From positions 38,449 through 102,448 of the forward strand of contig CANMLX010000012.1 of NCBI GenBank assembly GCA_947498845.1: 64,000 nucleotides of DNA, given 5' to 3'. This DNA comes from an uncultured Flavobacteriaceae bacterium (GTDB lineage: Bacteria > Bacteroidota > Bacteroidia > Flavobacteriales > Flavobacteriaceae). Position 1 is the first letter of the stretch, and each line of letters begins with the position of its first letter. The position numbers and the translations under genes are program-made. The notes under the pieces were generated by a model. It was not told where the DNA came from. It worked only from the letters and a program-made list of their open reading frames with translations, and ran no database searches. This document shows, one piece after another, positions 36,088 through 44,975 of this stretch.

Positions 36088-36963
36088 ATGACCACATATA
36101 AAAAACCCTATATAATAGCAGAAATAGGGTGTAACCATAAAGGAGAAATAGAGATAGCAAAAGAACTCATTAAAGTAGCTAAAATCTTTTGTAATGTAGA
36201 TGCTGTCAAATTTCAAAAGCGAAATAATATAGAGTTACTAACTAAAGAACAGTATAACAATCCTCATCCAAATCCTATAAATTCTTATGGAGATACATAT
36301 GGAGCTCACAGAGAATTTTTAGAATTTGATGTCGACCAGCATAAAGAATTAAAAGACTATTGTGAGGAAATAGGAATTACCTACTCAACATCTGTTTGGG
36401 ATTTGACATCAGCAAAAGAAATAGCATCTTTAAATCCTACTTTTATTAAGATACCATCGGCATGTAATAATAATGTCGAGATGTTGGAATGGTTATGTGG
36501 TCATTACAAAGGAGAAATACATATTTCTACAGGAATGACTACAAAAGATGAAATAGACTGGATTGTCAACCTTTTTAAAAGTAACAAGAGAAATCAGGAT
36601 TTAGTACTTTATAATTGTACCTCTGGGTATCCAGTACCTTTTGAAGATGTTTGTTTGTTGGATATTAATGTATTACTTGATAAATATAAAAATGATGTAA
36701 AGCATATAGGTTTTTCTGGACATCATTTAGGAATAGCAGTAGATGTTGCGGCTTACACATTAGGGGCTAATATTATAGAGCGTCATTATACGCTTGATAG
36801 AACATGGAAAGGCACAGATCATGCAGCGTCACTAGAACCAATGGGGCTAAGAAAACTATCAAGAGACTTGAAAGCTGTATTTAGAGCTTTAAACTTTAAA
36901 AGCCAGGATATCCTTCCTATAGAGAAAATACAAAGAGACAAATTAAAAAATCAGAAAGGTTAA
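36088..36963 (+). CDS. NeuB-type nonulosonic acid (9-phosphate) synthase without SAF domain
   Basis: Condenses phosphoenolpyruvate with a six-carbon sugar (phosphate) to a nine-carbon acid. TIM-barrel motifs are present: IIAEIGCNHKGEIEIAKELI, DAVKFQKRNN, STGMTTKDEI, LYNCTSGYPVP, FSGHHLGIAVD and ERHYTLDRTWKGTDHAASLE. At 291 residues it stops right after the barrel; the C-terminal SAF (antifreeze-like) domain of ordinary NeuB (about 340-360 residues) is absent. With a phosphatase-fused CMP synthetase next to it and no NeuC-type epimerase in the window, a KDN-type route from mannose 6-phosphate is the best guess. Confidence 0.88.
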   Translation: MTTYKKPYIIAEIGCNHKGEIEIAKELIKVAKIFCNVDAVKFQKRNNIELLTKEQYNNPHPNPINSYGDTYGAHREFLEFDVDQHKELKDYCEEIGITYSTSVWDLTSAKEIASLNPTFIKIPSACNNNVEMLEWLCGHYKGEIHISTGMTTKDEIDWIVNLFKSNKRNQDLVLYNCTSGYPVPFEDVCLLDINVLLDKYKNDVKHIGFSGHHLGIAVDVAAYTLGANIIERHYTLDRTWKGTDHAASLEPMGLRKLSRDLKAVFRALNFKSQDILPIEKIQRDKLKNQKG

Positions 36964-36973
36964 ATCTTAAAGG

Positions 36974-38368
36974 ATGCAGAAAAAAGTTTTTGTTTTCTTC
37001 CCAGATGGTGTAGGCTTAAGAAATTTTGCTTTTACCAATTTTAAAACCATAGGGGAGCAAATGGGATTTGAAATTACATACTGGAATAACACCGTTTTTT
37101 CTCTTAAAGACAACTTGGGTTTTAATGAGGTGAAAATAAACAACCATACTGTTCATAAACTATTGCCTCTTTATACTAGAGCAAGAAAGCGCATAGAATT
37201 AAATAATTCTCAACGCAAATTTAAAGATAAGGTTTACGAAACGTATAAATTTCCATTTAACTATAAAGGATTAAAAAATACCTTTAAAAGCTTATATACA
37301 AAATGCTTAATAGGGATTTATAACTCTGAAAAGGGTATTGTAAAACTTAGACAAAAAATTAATACGTTAGAACGTTCAACTTCAAAATATAAGTATTGTA
37401 AGGAGCAATTAGAACAGTACAAACCAGACATGGTATTTTGCACAACACAACGATCTACACAATCAATAAGTGCGTTATTAGCGGCTAAAGATTTAGGAAT
37501 CCCCACGGCAGCATTTGTATATTCCTGGGATAATGTACCAAAAGCCATGCAAGTTGTGGAAACCGATTATTATTTTGTTTGGAGTAATTTAATGAAAGAA
37601 CAGTTATTACAATACTACCCTTTCGTTAAAGAAGAGCAAGTTTTTGTAACGGGAACACCACAGTTTGAACCACATTACAATACATCATTGTTAGAAACAA
37701 GAGAAGCTTTTTTTAAACAATATAATTTAGATGTAAACAAAAAATATATATGCTATTCTGGTGATGATGAAACTACTTCGCCTTTAGATCAATATTACCT
37801 AGAGGATTTAGCAAACGCAGTACGAAGCTTAAATGCCAAAGGAGAAAACCTAGGGATTATTTACAGAAAATGCCCAGTAGATTTTACGCCTAGGTATAAT
37901 ACAGTTTTAGAAGCAAATAAAGATATTATAACCGTATTAGACCCTATATGGAAACAAGTAGGTAAGCAATGGAACCAAGTGTTGCCTACTCCAGAAGATT
38001 TTAAAATGTTGTATAATATATGTGAACACAGTGAGTTAGTTACTAACGTATGCTCATCTACAGTATTTGATTTTGTGGCTCATGAAAAACCATGTATTTA
38101 CTATAATTATGAGCAGCCGCAATTAAAAAAAGATATTCGTGATATTGGGCAGAATTATAAATATGTCCATTTTAGGAGTATGCCTAGTAAGCAGGCTGCT
38201 ATTTTTTGTACAGATAAAAACGATTTAGAAGGTTTGGTAAATCAAGTATTAAGAGGAACGTTATCTAACGTTGAAATTTGTAAAGAATGGTATAAAATTG
38301 TAGTTGGACAAACACCAACAATGGCGTCTAAAACTATTTGGCAAACAATAGATTCTGTGTTAAAATGA
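36974..38368 (+). CDS. Unassigned GT-B-like glycosyltransferase, candidate nonulosonate transferase
   Basis: 464-residue soluble protein I cannot place in a named family. VFVFFPDGVGLRNFAF opens a Rossmann-like domain, PDMVFCTTQRSTQSISALLAA and AFVYSWDNVPKAMQVV look like the acceptor half of a GT-B fold, and VFVTGTPQFEPHYN, YICYSGDD and LVTNVCSSTVFDFVAHEKPC resemble the donor half of CDP-glycerol/sialyl-type GT-B enzymes. It directly follows the CMP-sugar genes (10-nt gap), so it may transfer the nonulosonic acid; that is inference from position. A 101-nt gap follows. Confidence 0.6.
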   Translation: MQKKVFVFFPDGVGLRNFAFTNFKTIGEQMGFEITYWNNTVFSLKDNLGFNEVKINNHTVHKLLPLYTRARKRIELNNSQRKFKDKVYETYKFPFNYKGLKNTFKSLYTKCLIGIYNSEKGIVKLRQKINTLERSTSKYKYCKEQLEQYKPDMVFCTTQRSTQSISALLAAKDLGIPTAAFVYSWDNVPKAMQVVETDYYFVWSNLMKEQLLQYYPFVKEEQVFVTGTPQFEPHYNTSLLETREAFFKQYNLDVNKKYICYSGDDETTSPLDQYYLEDLANAVRSLNAKGENLGIIYRKCPVDFTPRYNTVLEANKDIITVLDPIWKQVGKQWNQVLPTPEDFKMLYNICEHSELVTNVCSSTVFDFVAHEKPCIYYNYEQPQLKKDIRDIGQNYKYVHFRSMPSKQAAIFCTDKNDLEGLVNQVLRGTLSNVEICKEWYKIVVGQTPTMASKTIWQTIDSVLK

Positions 38369-38469
38369 AACATTCACTGTTAAAATTAGTTATTCAGTCT
38401 TAATGATTTTAGGGTGTTACACCTGCCTATTGGTAGACTGTGAACGTTAAAAATCAATAAAATAAGCAC

Positions 38470-39618
38470 ATGAAAGTAGGATACATTACTTCAGAATACC
38501 CTCACCCTAAAGTTAAAAGTGCTGGAGGGTTAGCTACAAGTATTAAAAATTTAGTAGTTGCTTTAGTCGCTAAAGGAGTAGGAGTTATTGTATTTGTGTA
38601 CCATCAAGATAAAAATGAAATAATTGACGATAATGGCGTAGAAATACACCTTATTAAAAAGAAAAATTATCAATTAGCGACATGGTATTTTTATAGGAAA
38701 CATCTAGAAAAATATGTAAATGCCATAACAAAGGAAAAAAATATTAATATTTTGGAGGCTCCAGATTGGACAGGTATAACGGCTTTTATGCGCTTTAAAA
38801 TACCCTTAGTAATAAGGTTTCATGGGAGCGATGCCTACTTCTGTAAATTAGATAAAAGAAAGCAAAAGTTTAAAAACTTTATGTTTGAAAAATTAGCATT
38901 AAAAAGAGCAAATGCTTTTATAGCCCCTACGGATTATGCAGGTGTTGAAACACAAAAAATATTTAATTTGCAGGCGGAAAAGATAAAAACAATACATTAT
39001 GGTTTACAGCTAGCGCATTTTGAGAATGAAGCGCCTCATGTTTATGTTGCGCATACCATATTGTATATTGGAACCATAATAAGAAAAAAGGGGGTTTTTG
39101 AACTGGCAAAAATATTTAATAAGGTTAAAGCACTCAATCCAGATGCCAAATTAATTATGATTGGTAACGATTCGGCAGATATTAAAACGGGAAAACCTTC
39201 AACTTATAATCTAGTAGAACAGGAGTTTTCTTCTGAAGCTAAAAAAAGTGTACATTACTTAGGGAAAATACCTTATTCCAAAGTAAAGGAAGAAATAAAA
39301 AAAGCGCATGTATGTGTTTTTCCCTCTTATGCAGAAACATTGGGTATGGTTACCATAGAATCTATGGCGCTTAAAAAACCTGTGGTCAACACAAGTATTG
39401 GTTGGGGGAAAGAGTTAATAGATGATGGTGTAAATGGCTTTTTAGTACACCCATCAAATAGTGATGAATATGCTAAAAAAATTGTTGATATACTTGGAGA
39501 TAATACTTTAAGTCAAACCTTAAGAGAAGCAGCTAGAATAAAAGTAGAGACTACTTTTGATATAAAAAAGATAGTTGATATTAATATCGATTATTATAAT
39601 TCTGTATTAAGATCATGA
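38470..39618 (+). CDS. Family 4 glycosyltransferase (GT-B)
   Basis: GT4 enzyme of 382 residues. KVGYITSEYPHPKVKSAGGL has the N-terminal acceptor Gly-Gly loop, IRFHGSDAYFC the middle motif, LYIGTIIRKKGVFELAKIF the hinge and PSYAETLGMVTIESMALKKP the E-x7-E donor motif. It opens after a 101-nt gap and overlaps the next gene by 4 nt (ATGA). Donor unknown. Confidence 0.92.
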   Translation: MKVGYITSEYPHPKVKSAGGLATSIKNLVVALVAKGVGVIVFVYHQDKNEIIDDNGVEIHLIKKKNYQLATWYFYRKHLEKYVNAITKEKNINILEAPDWTGITAFMRFKIPLVIRFHGSDAYFCKLDKRKQKFKNFMFEKLALKRANAFIAPTDYAGVETQKIFNLQAEKIKTIHYGLQLAHFENEAPHVYVAHTILYIGTIIRKKGVFELAKIFNKVKALNPDAKLIMIGNDSADIKTGKPSTYNLVEQEFSSEAKKSVHYLGKIPYSKVKEEIKKAHVCVFPSYAETLGMVTIESMALKKPVVNTSIGWGKELIDDGVNGFLVHPSNSDEYAKKIVDILGDNTLSQTLREAARIKVETTFDIKKIVDINIDYYNSVLRS

Positions 39619-41168
39619 TAATAATAGTTCATGATAAAAAGTGTGTTTTAGAAATTTTTTGGGAAGATAGTAAACAAAACTTAACTTTCAATAAAACAGC
39701 TTCTGTAGGTTCTGTTTTCAAAGAAATTGCAATAAAAAATCCAGAAGCACTAATTATATGGGTTTACAAACCTTTCAAAGCGTTTATAAATGTGGAGAAT
39801 ATAACATCTATTTTTCACCATAGGATGATAATGGCATCTTATTCTGTAAATGGCAAATTTGTTATTTCAGAACAAATAGGATACATTGAAAATAAACCAT
39901 ACGCTAATGTTAGTAGAACTGTAAAATATCCTACCTGGCAAATGAGTAGTGATATTGGAGGGATTTATGCAAAAACATTTAATACCATTTCTAAAACAAT
40001 TACAGCGCATAAAAACTTTGACTTTTTTATAACATCTGTCGCCAAACATAACATGACTCAGGGCCTTTTATGCTATTCAAATCCTTTATTTTTAAAGAAA
40101 AATATACCAGTAAAATCTTGCAAAGAAATTTTAAATAATAATTATTTGTTATTTAAGTTTGTAAAACAAAACTATAAGTGGTTTTGGGTTTTTAATTTGT
40201 TTTTATGCTATGTGCTGTTTGAAAAAAAAGGTCCCATTTTCCCTTTTTTGTATGGGTTCTGTTTCAAGCAAAATAAAAAAAGAGTAAACCTAAACCCATT
40301 AACATACCAATCAAGCCTTAAAGTTGTAAAGGATAAATCTATAGATGTTATTATTCCAACAATAGGAAGAAAAGATAGTTTGTATGATGTGTTAAAAGAT
40401 CTATCCAAGCAAACGTTTTTGCCAAAGCATGTTATAATAGTCGAGCAAAACCCATTACTTGGTTCAAAAACCGAATTAGATTATTTAGCCAATCAAGAAT
40501 GGCCGTTTAAGATTATTCATAAATTTATTCATCAAACAGGTGCCTGTAACGCCAGAAACCTAGCACTAAGTTTTGTCAAGAGCGCGTGGGTTTTATTAGG
40601 GGATGACGATAATAGATTTGATACAGATTTAATTGAACGTTTATTTAAAAGCATAGAAAAGTTAGGCGTAAAGGCTGCTACAACAATGTATGTACAACCA
40701 AATGAAGAGAGTGTATACCTAAAGACCAATCAAACAGATATATTTGGTTCTGGAAACAGTATAATAAAAGCAGAAGTGTTAAAAGAAGTTGCTTTTGATA
40801 TGGCTTTTGAATTTGGTTATGGCGAAGATTCAGATTTTGGAATGCAATTAAGAAAAACAGGGTATGATGTGATCTATTTCCCAGAAATAAAAATCACGCA
40901 TTTAAAGTTACCCTTTGGAGGATTTAGAACCAAATATGTGCCTATATGGAGCAAAGACAACATACAACCAAAACCAGCGCCCACTATAATGGTTTTAATG
41001 CTAAAACACTTTAATAATTTTCAAAGAAAAGGCTATATGTATGTTTTGTTTTTCAAGTTTTATAAAAAACAACGTATAAAGAACCCTTTTGTTTACTTAA
41101 AACGGTTTAAACAACAATGGAAGAGAAGTGAATATTGGGGAATGCAATTATTGAAAAATGAATCTTAA
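39615..41168 (+). CDS. Family 2 glycosyltransferase with large N-terminal domain of unknown function
   Basis: 517-residue protein with two parts. Residues about 240-500 are a GT2 domain: DVIIPTIGRKDSLYDVLKDL, HQTGACNARNLALS, WVLLGDDDNRFDTD (DXD) and FGYGEDSDFGMQLRKTGYD. The first about 230 residues have no motif I recognise; the sequence (EALIIWVYKPFKAFINVENI, TWQMSSDIGGIYAKTF) might be a decayed GT-A domain. It starts in a 4-nt overlap with the GT4 gene and overlaps the following FkbM gene by 11 nt. Confidence 0.85.
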   Translation: MIIIVHDKKCVLEIFWEDSKQNLTFNKTASVGSVFKEIAIKNPEALIIWVYKPFKAFINVENITSIFHHRMIMASYSVNGKFVISEQIGYIENKPYANVSRTVKYPTWQMSSDIGGIYAKTFNTISKTITAHKNFDFFITSVAKHNMTQGLLCYSNPLFLKKNIPVKSCKEILNNNYLLFKFVKQNYKWFWVFNLFLCYVLFEKKGPIFPFLYGFCFKQNKKRVNLNPLTYQSSLKVVKDKSIDVIIPTIGRKDSLYDVLKDLSKQTFLPKHVIIVEQNPLLGSKTELDYLANQEWPFKIIHKFIHQTGACNARNLALSFVKSAWVLLGDDDNRFDTDLIERLFKSIEKLGVKAATTMYVQPNEESVYLKTNQTDIFGSGNSIIKAEVLKEVAFDMAFEFGYGEDSDFGMQLRKTGYDVIYFPEIKITHLKLPFGGFRTKYVPIWSKDNIQPKPAPTIMVLMLKHFNNFQRKGYMYVLFFKFYKKQRIKNPFVYLKRFKQQWKRSEYWGMQLLKNES

Positions 41169-42009
41169 AGAAAAACTACAAAGATTAGTATTAAGATATA
41201 GGATGATTAAAAATCACCCTATATCATCTCAATCTCCTTTTAAAGCGATGCTTAGGTACCTATCTTTTAACATTTATCAATTAATATCACCCAAACCCAG
41301 AATTTATAATTGGGTAGGAGGATTAAAATTTTATGCAGAAAAAGGAGATGCTGGTATCGTAGGAAATATTTATTATAGGCTAATGGATTATGAAGATTCT
41401 AAATTTTTATTAGATACTCTAAATAACGAGGATGTTTTTGTGGATGTAGGGGCTAATTTGGGACATTATTCAATGTTAGCTAGTGGTATTTGTAAGTCAA
41501 AAGTTATAGCTATAGAGCCTATTAGTCATACAGTTAATAAATTAAAGAAAAATCTTGAGTTAAATAAGTTACTTGAAAAGGTGACAATTTTGAAATATGG
41601 AGTAGGAGATAAAAATGAAGAGCTTAATTTTACAACTAATAAAAATGTAATGAATGGTGTTGTGAAAAATGGAGCTAATAGTACGACAAAAATTAAAGTT
41701 AAAACATTAAACCATTTATTGAAGAATGTATCCCCAACATGTATTAAAATTGATGTAGAAGGTTACGAGTATAATGTTATTAAGGGAGCACATGATATTT
41801 TTAGAAATCCATCATTAAAATATTTATTGATAGAATTTAATAATTCAGGAGAAAAATTTGGTTTTCATGATGAAGATGTTTACCAATTAATTTTAGATTA
41901 TAATTTTGTTCCCGTAAAATATGATGTTGAAAACAAGTCTATTCTTCCAATAGAAAGTTATAATACCCATAAGTTTAATACATTATTTATAAGAAAAGAT
42001 TTTGATTAA
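41158..42009 (+). CDS. FkbM family methyltransferase
   Basis: Third FkbM-type methyltransferase, 283 residues. VFVDVGANLGHYSMLASG is motif I (about residues 96-113), followed by VIAIEPISHTVNKLKKNL and TCIKIDVEGYEYNVIKGA, the complete family pattern. The N-terminal 70 residues include hydrophobic stretches but no clear membrane helix. It overlaps both neighbours (11 nt and 8 nt), so translation is tightly coupled. Substrate unknown. Confidence 0.92.
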   Translation: MNLKEKLQRLVLRYRMIKNHPISSQSPFKAMLRYLSFNIYQLISPKPRIYNWVGGLKFYAEKGDAGIVGNIYYRLMDYEDSKFLLDTLNNEDVFVDVGANLGHYSMLASGICKSKVIAIEPISHTVNKLKKNLELNKLLEKVTILKYGVGDKNEELNFTTNKNVMNGVVKNGANSTTKIKVKTLNHLLKNVSPTCIKIDVEGYEYNVIKGAHDIFRNPSLKYLLIEFNNSGEKFGFHDEDVYQLILDYNFVPVKYDVENKSILPIESYNTHKFNTLFIRKDFD

Positions 42010-43042
42010 ACTTTACACAGATAACACATTTTTAACAGAGGCTAATAGAGCCTTCGTATTTCCATTATTATTTGATTTGGTTTATGTGAAAAATGAATTC
42101 TTAAACCAATACTATAGTATAGTAGACAACATAGAAGAGTGTAATATTGTGGTTTTTCCTGTTGATTATAATATATTTTGTAGAAAAACAAAGCCTTTAA
42201 ATATGCTTTGTTTGAAAGCCAAAACAAATAGTAAACCTATATGGTTGTATACAGCAGGTGACTTTGGTTTTACGGTATATATTCCTAATAGTTATAATTT
42301 TAGATTAGGAGGATTCGATTCTAAACTAAATAAAAATACGTTTATACTGCCTTCTTTTGTTAACGATCCATACAAAACAGTTTTAAAGCAATCTTTTTCT
42401 GTAATGCCAAAAACAGAATTACCAGTTATAGGCTTTGTAGGTCATGCAAATACAGGGATTTTAAACTATATAAAATCGTACTTAAGTTATTTAAAGTTAA
42501 GACTCAAACGTATTTTTAAACGCAGATTTTTTGATTTGCAAAAGTTTTACCCTTCAAGTAGTATTAGAGGGAAAGTGTTAAATAAATTAAAGCGAAGTAA
42601 ACGTATAGAAACTAATTTTATTTTAAGAAAAAAGTATAGGGCAGGGGCGGTAAGTCAACAACAAAAAGAAAAAACAACCCAAGATTTTTATAACAATATC
42701 TATAATAACATTTATACATTTTGTATGCGAGGTGTAGGGAATTTTTCGGTACGTTTTTATGAAACTTTAGCAGTAGGACGTATTCCTGTGTTGTTAAATA
42801 CAGATTGTAGATTGCCATTGACAAATTATATAGATTGGAAAAAACACACTGTAATTATAGATGCTTCAAGTAAAGTGTCTATAGCATCTCAAATAGCTGA
42901 CTTTCATAATTCAAAAAGTGATGATGAGATCAAAGCAATGCAACAAAATAATAGATTGTTATGGGAAACACAACTAATGAGACATAGTTATTTTAAAACA
43001 ATACATGATTTGTTTCTAAATAAAATAGAGGATAATGCCTAA
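42002..43042 (+). CDS. Exostosin-like glycosyltransferase (GT47-type)
   Basis: 346-residue protein whose C-terminal third has the exostosin pattern: FCMRGVGNFSVRFYETLAVG (about residues 240-259) followed by RIPVLLNTDCRLPLTNYIDW and KHTVIID. The N-terminal part (NIVVFPVDYNIF, IWLYTAGDFGF) fits the GT47 Rossmann half. It starts with TTG at 42002 inside the FkbM gene and overlaps the next gene by 8 nt. Exostosin-type enzymes are rarer in bacterial loci; donor unknown. Confidence 0.78.
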   Translation: MIKLYTDNTFLTEANRAFVFPLLFDLVYVKNEFLNQYYSIVDNIEECNIVVFPVDYNIFCRKTKPLNMLCLKAKTNSKPIWLYTAGDFGFTVYIPNSYNFRLGGFDSKLNKNTFILPSFVNDPYKTVLKQSFSVMPKTELPVIGFVGHANTGILNYIKSYLSYLKLRLKRIFKRRFFDLQKFYPSSSIRGKVLNKLKRSKRIETNFILRKKYRAGAVSQQQKEKTTQDFYNNIYNNIYTFCMRGVGNFSVRFYETLAVGRIPVLLNTDCRLPLTNYIDWKKHTVIIDASSKVSIASQIADFHNSKSDDEIKAMQQNNRLLWETQLMRHSYFKTIHDLFLNKIEDNA

Positions 43043-44033
43043 GCTTTTTTCACTTATCGTATGTACTTATATGAGGCCAGAAGCCCTTATAAGGTTACTT
43101 AATTCTGTAAAAAAACAAACACATTATCCAGATGAGATTTTAATAATAGATGGTTCTACAAATTTTGCCACAGAAGAGGCTTTAAAAGTCCATATTTTTA
43201 AGAATTTAAGCTATTTTAAAGTTAATGAAGTTAATCGAGGCTTAACAAAGCAACGTAATTTTGGGCTAAAGCAGTTGTCTAAAGCATCTAAAATAGTATG
43301 TTTTTTAGATGACGATGTGATTTTAGAGACAGATTATTTTCATCATTTAATTTTAACTTATAGCAAATACCCTGAAACTATAGCGGTAGGCGGCTATATT
43401 ACAAACGAAGTACATTGGGAAAAGGTGTCTGTAGAAAATGAGTCATCAAAATTTTATTTTGATGGCTGGGCAAGACATGAATCTTCCCGATTTAAGATAA
43501 GACGTATTTTGGGTTTACAACCAGATGCTGCTCCTGGTTATTTACCGTCATTTGCCCATGGCCGTTCTACCAGTTATCTGCCGCCATCTAATAAAACATA
43601 TCCAGTAGAGTTTTTTATGGGAGGGGTATCTTCTTATAAAACATCAATTTTCAAGAAAGTAACATTTTCTAATTATTTTGAAGGCTATGGACTTTATGAA
43701 GATTTAGATTTTTGTTTAAGAGCCTCTAAATTAGGTCCCATGTATGTTAATACAGCAGCAAAGTTAGAACATCATCATGAAAAAGGAGGGCGACCAGATA
43801 CCTATAAGTTTGGTAAGATGGTAGTGCGTAATAGCTGGTATGTATGGAAAGTAAAGTATAATAATCCCAGTTTTAAAGCCATATGTAAATACCATGCAAC
43901 CGTAATTTTATTAATGATTATTCATTTTACCAATAGCTTTTATGGGAGAAACAAAATGAATTCGTTTAAAGAAACTTTGGGGAGATTTGTAGGTTGGTTA
44001 TCTTTATTTTTTAATAAACCTAAGGGGAAATGA
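43035..44033 (+). CDS. Family 2 glycosyltransferase
   Basis: GT2 enzyme of 332 residues. LFSLIVCTYMRPEALIRLLN, GLTKQRNFGLKQLSKASK and VCFLDDDVILETDYF (DXD) form the donor site, and VEFFMGGVSSYKTSIFKKV with GYGLYEDLDFCLRASKLG the acceptor region. One hydrophobic stretch near residue 285 may touch the membrane. It overlaps the next gene by 4 nt. Confidence 0.9.
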   Translation: MPKLFSLIVCTYMRPEALIRLLNSVKKQTHYPDEILIIDGSTNFATEEALKVHIFKNLSYFKVNEVNRGLTKQRNFGLKQLSKASKIVCFLDDDVILETDYFHHLILTYSKYPETIAVGGYITNEVHWEKVSVENESSKFYFDGWARHESSRFKIRRILGLQPDAAPGYLPSFAHGRSTSYLPPSNKTYPVEFFMGGVSSYKTSIFKKVTFSNYFEGYGLYEDLDFCLRASKLGPMYVNTAAKLEHHHEKGGRPDTYKFGKMVVRNSWYVWKVKYNNPSFKAICKYHATVILLMIIHFTNSFYGRNKMNSFKETLGRFVGWLSLFFNKPKGK

Positions 44034-44974
44034 CAAAACTCGAATTTTTTAAAAGTAACCTAGTTCATTTACTTTCAGAAAAAGAATGCAAAGCGTTAAA
44101 CGATAACGAATTAGTTTTTCAATGTGGAAATACATATAAAATAATAAAAGGAATACCAATAGTAATAGATGAATCTAAAAGTATTTTTAAAGTAGACGAT
44201 ATAGCAAAAAATGTACCTACAGCTCAAAATTCCAGTTATAGAAAAGACAGTTTAAAAAATATAATAAGAAAAAAAGTATTACCAGCGTTATCTAAAGATT
44301 TTGGTTTTTTAAAACGGTATAAAGCATTAGCAAATAATTTTAAAAATAAAACAATTCTAATTATTGGTGCAGGGGATAAGGTGCATTTTTATAACGACAT
44401 GTTTAAAGAATCGTTAGTGATCACCTCAGATGTACACTTACAATTTAGTCCAGATATTGTTTTTGATGCACATCAAATACCTTTTAAGGCGTCTAGTTTT
44501 GATTTGGTGATAGCCTCTCAGGTTTTAGAACATACATTTAAGCCTTGGGAAGTAGCCAATGAGCTTGAGAGAGTAGTTAAGATAGGAGGAAAACTATTAA
44601 TAGAAACACCATTTAATTTCCCATATCACAGTCCGCCATACGACTTTTATAGATTTACTTTTACAGGTTTAAGAAGTTTGTTTTCAAAGTGTAATTTGGA
44701 TAGCTTTCAGGCAAATGAAGGTAGTGCCAGTGCAGTAGCAACATTTAATGCACAGTTTTTAATAGACGCGTTTTCAAACCGTTATTTAAGAATGCTTATG
44801 CTATTTATTTCAAGATTTTTATTTGGATGGATAAAATACCTGGATTTGATAAAGAAAAAAGCAAGTTATCTAAGCCTGTTTTCTCCTATGGGATTTAGTA
44901 TGTTGTTTGTAAGAGATGAGGTAAAACGAACTAACGCTCAATTGTTAGACGAATTTTATAATTTAAAACCTTAG
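44030..44974 (+). CDS. Class I methyltransferase with Trm112-like N-terminal segment
   Basis: 314-residue protein. The N-terminal about 60 residues (LLSEKECKALNDNELVFQCG then YKIIKGIPIVIDE) resemble the Trm112-like cap often fused to SAM methyltransferases. The Methyltransf_11-type core follows: TILIIGAGDKVHFYND, LVITSDVHL, FDLVIASQVLEHTFKPWEVA and GGKLLIETPFNFPYH. A hydrophobic segment near 258-280 is present. Gap to the following GT4 gene is 1 nt. Substrate unknown. Confidence 0.82.
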   Translation: MTKLEFFKSNLVHLLSEKECKALNDNELVFQCGNTYKIIKGIPIVIDESKSIFKVDDIAKNVPTAQNSSYRKDSLKNIIRKKVLPALSKDFGFLKRYKALANNFKNKTILIIGAGDKVHFYNDMFKESLVITSDVHLQFSPDIVFDAHQIPFKASSFDLVIASQVLEHTFKPWEVANELERVVKIGGKLLIETPFNFPYHSPPYDFYRFTFTGLRSLFSKCNLDSFQANEGSASAVATFNAQFLIDAFSNRYLRMLMLFISRFLFGWIKYLDLIKKKASYLSLFSPMGFSMLFVRDEVKRTNAQLLDEFYNLKP

Positions 44975-44975
44975 G

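Noticed and set aside
34919..36963. KDO activation genes (KdsB/KdsC/KdsA) as the reading of the CMP-sugar pair
   Set aside because: The cytidylyltransferase loop (RKGSKGIPNKN) and the synthase motifs are NeuA- and NeuB-like; kdsD in the window belongs to a separate operon.
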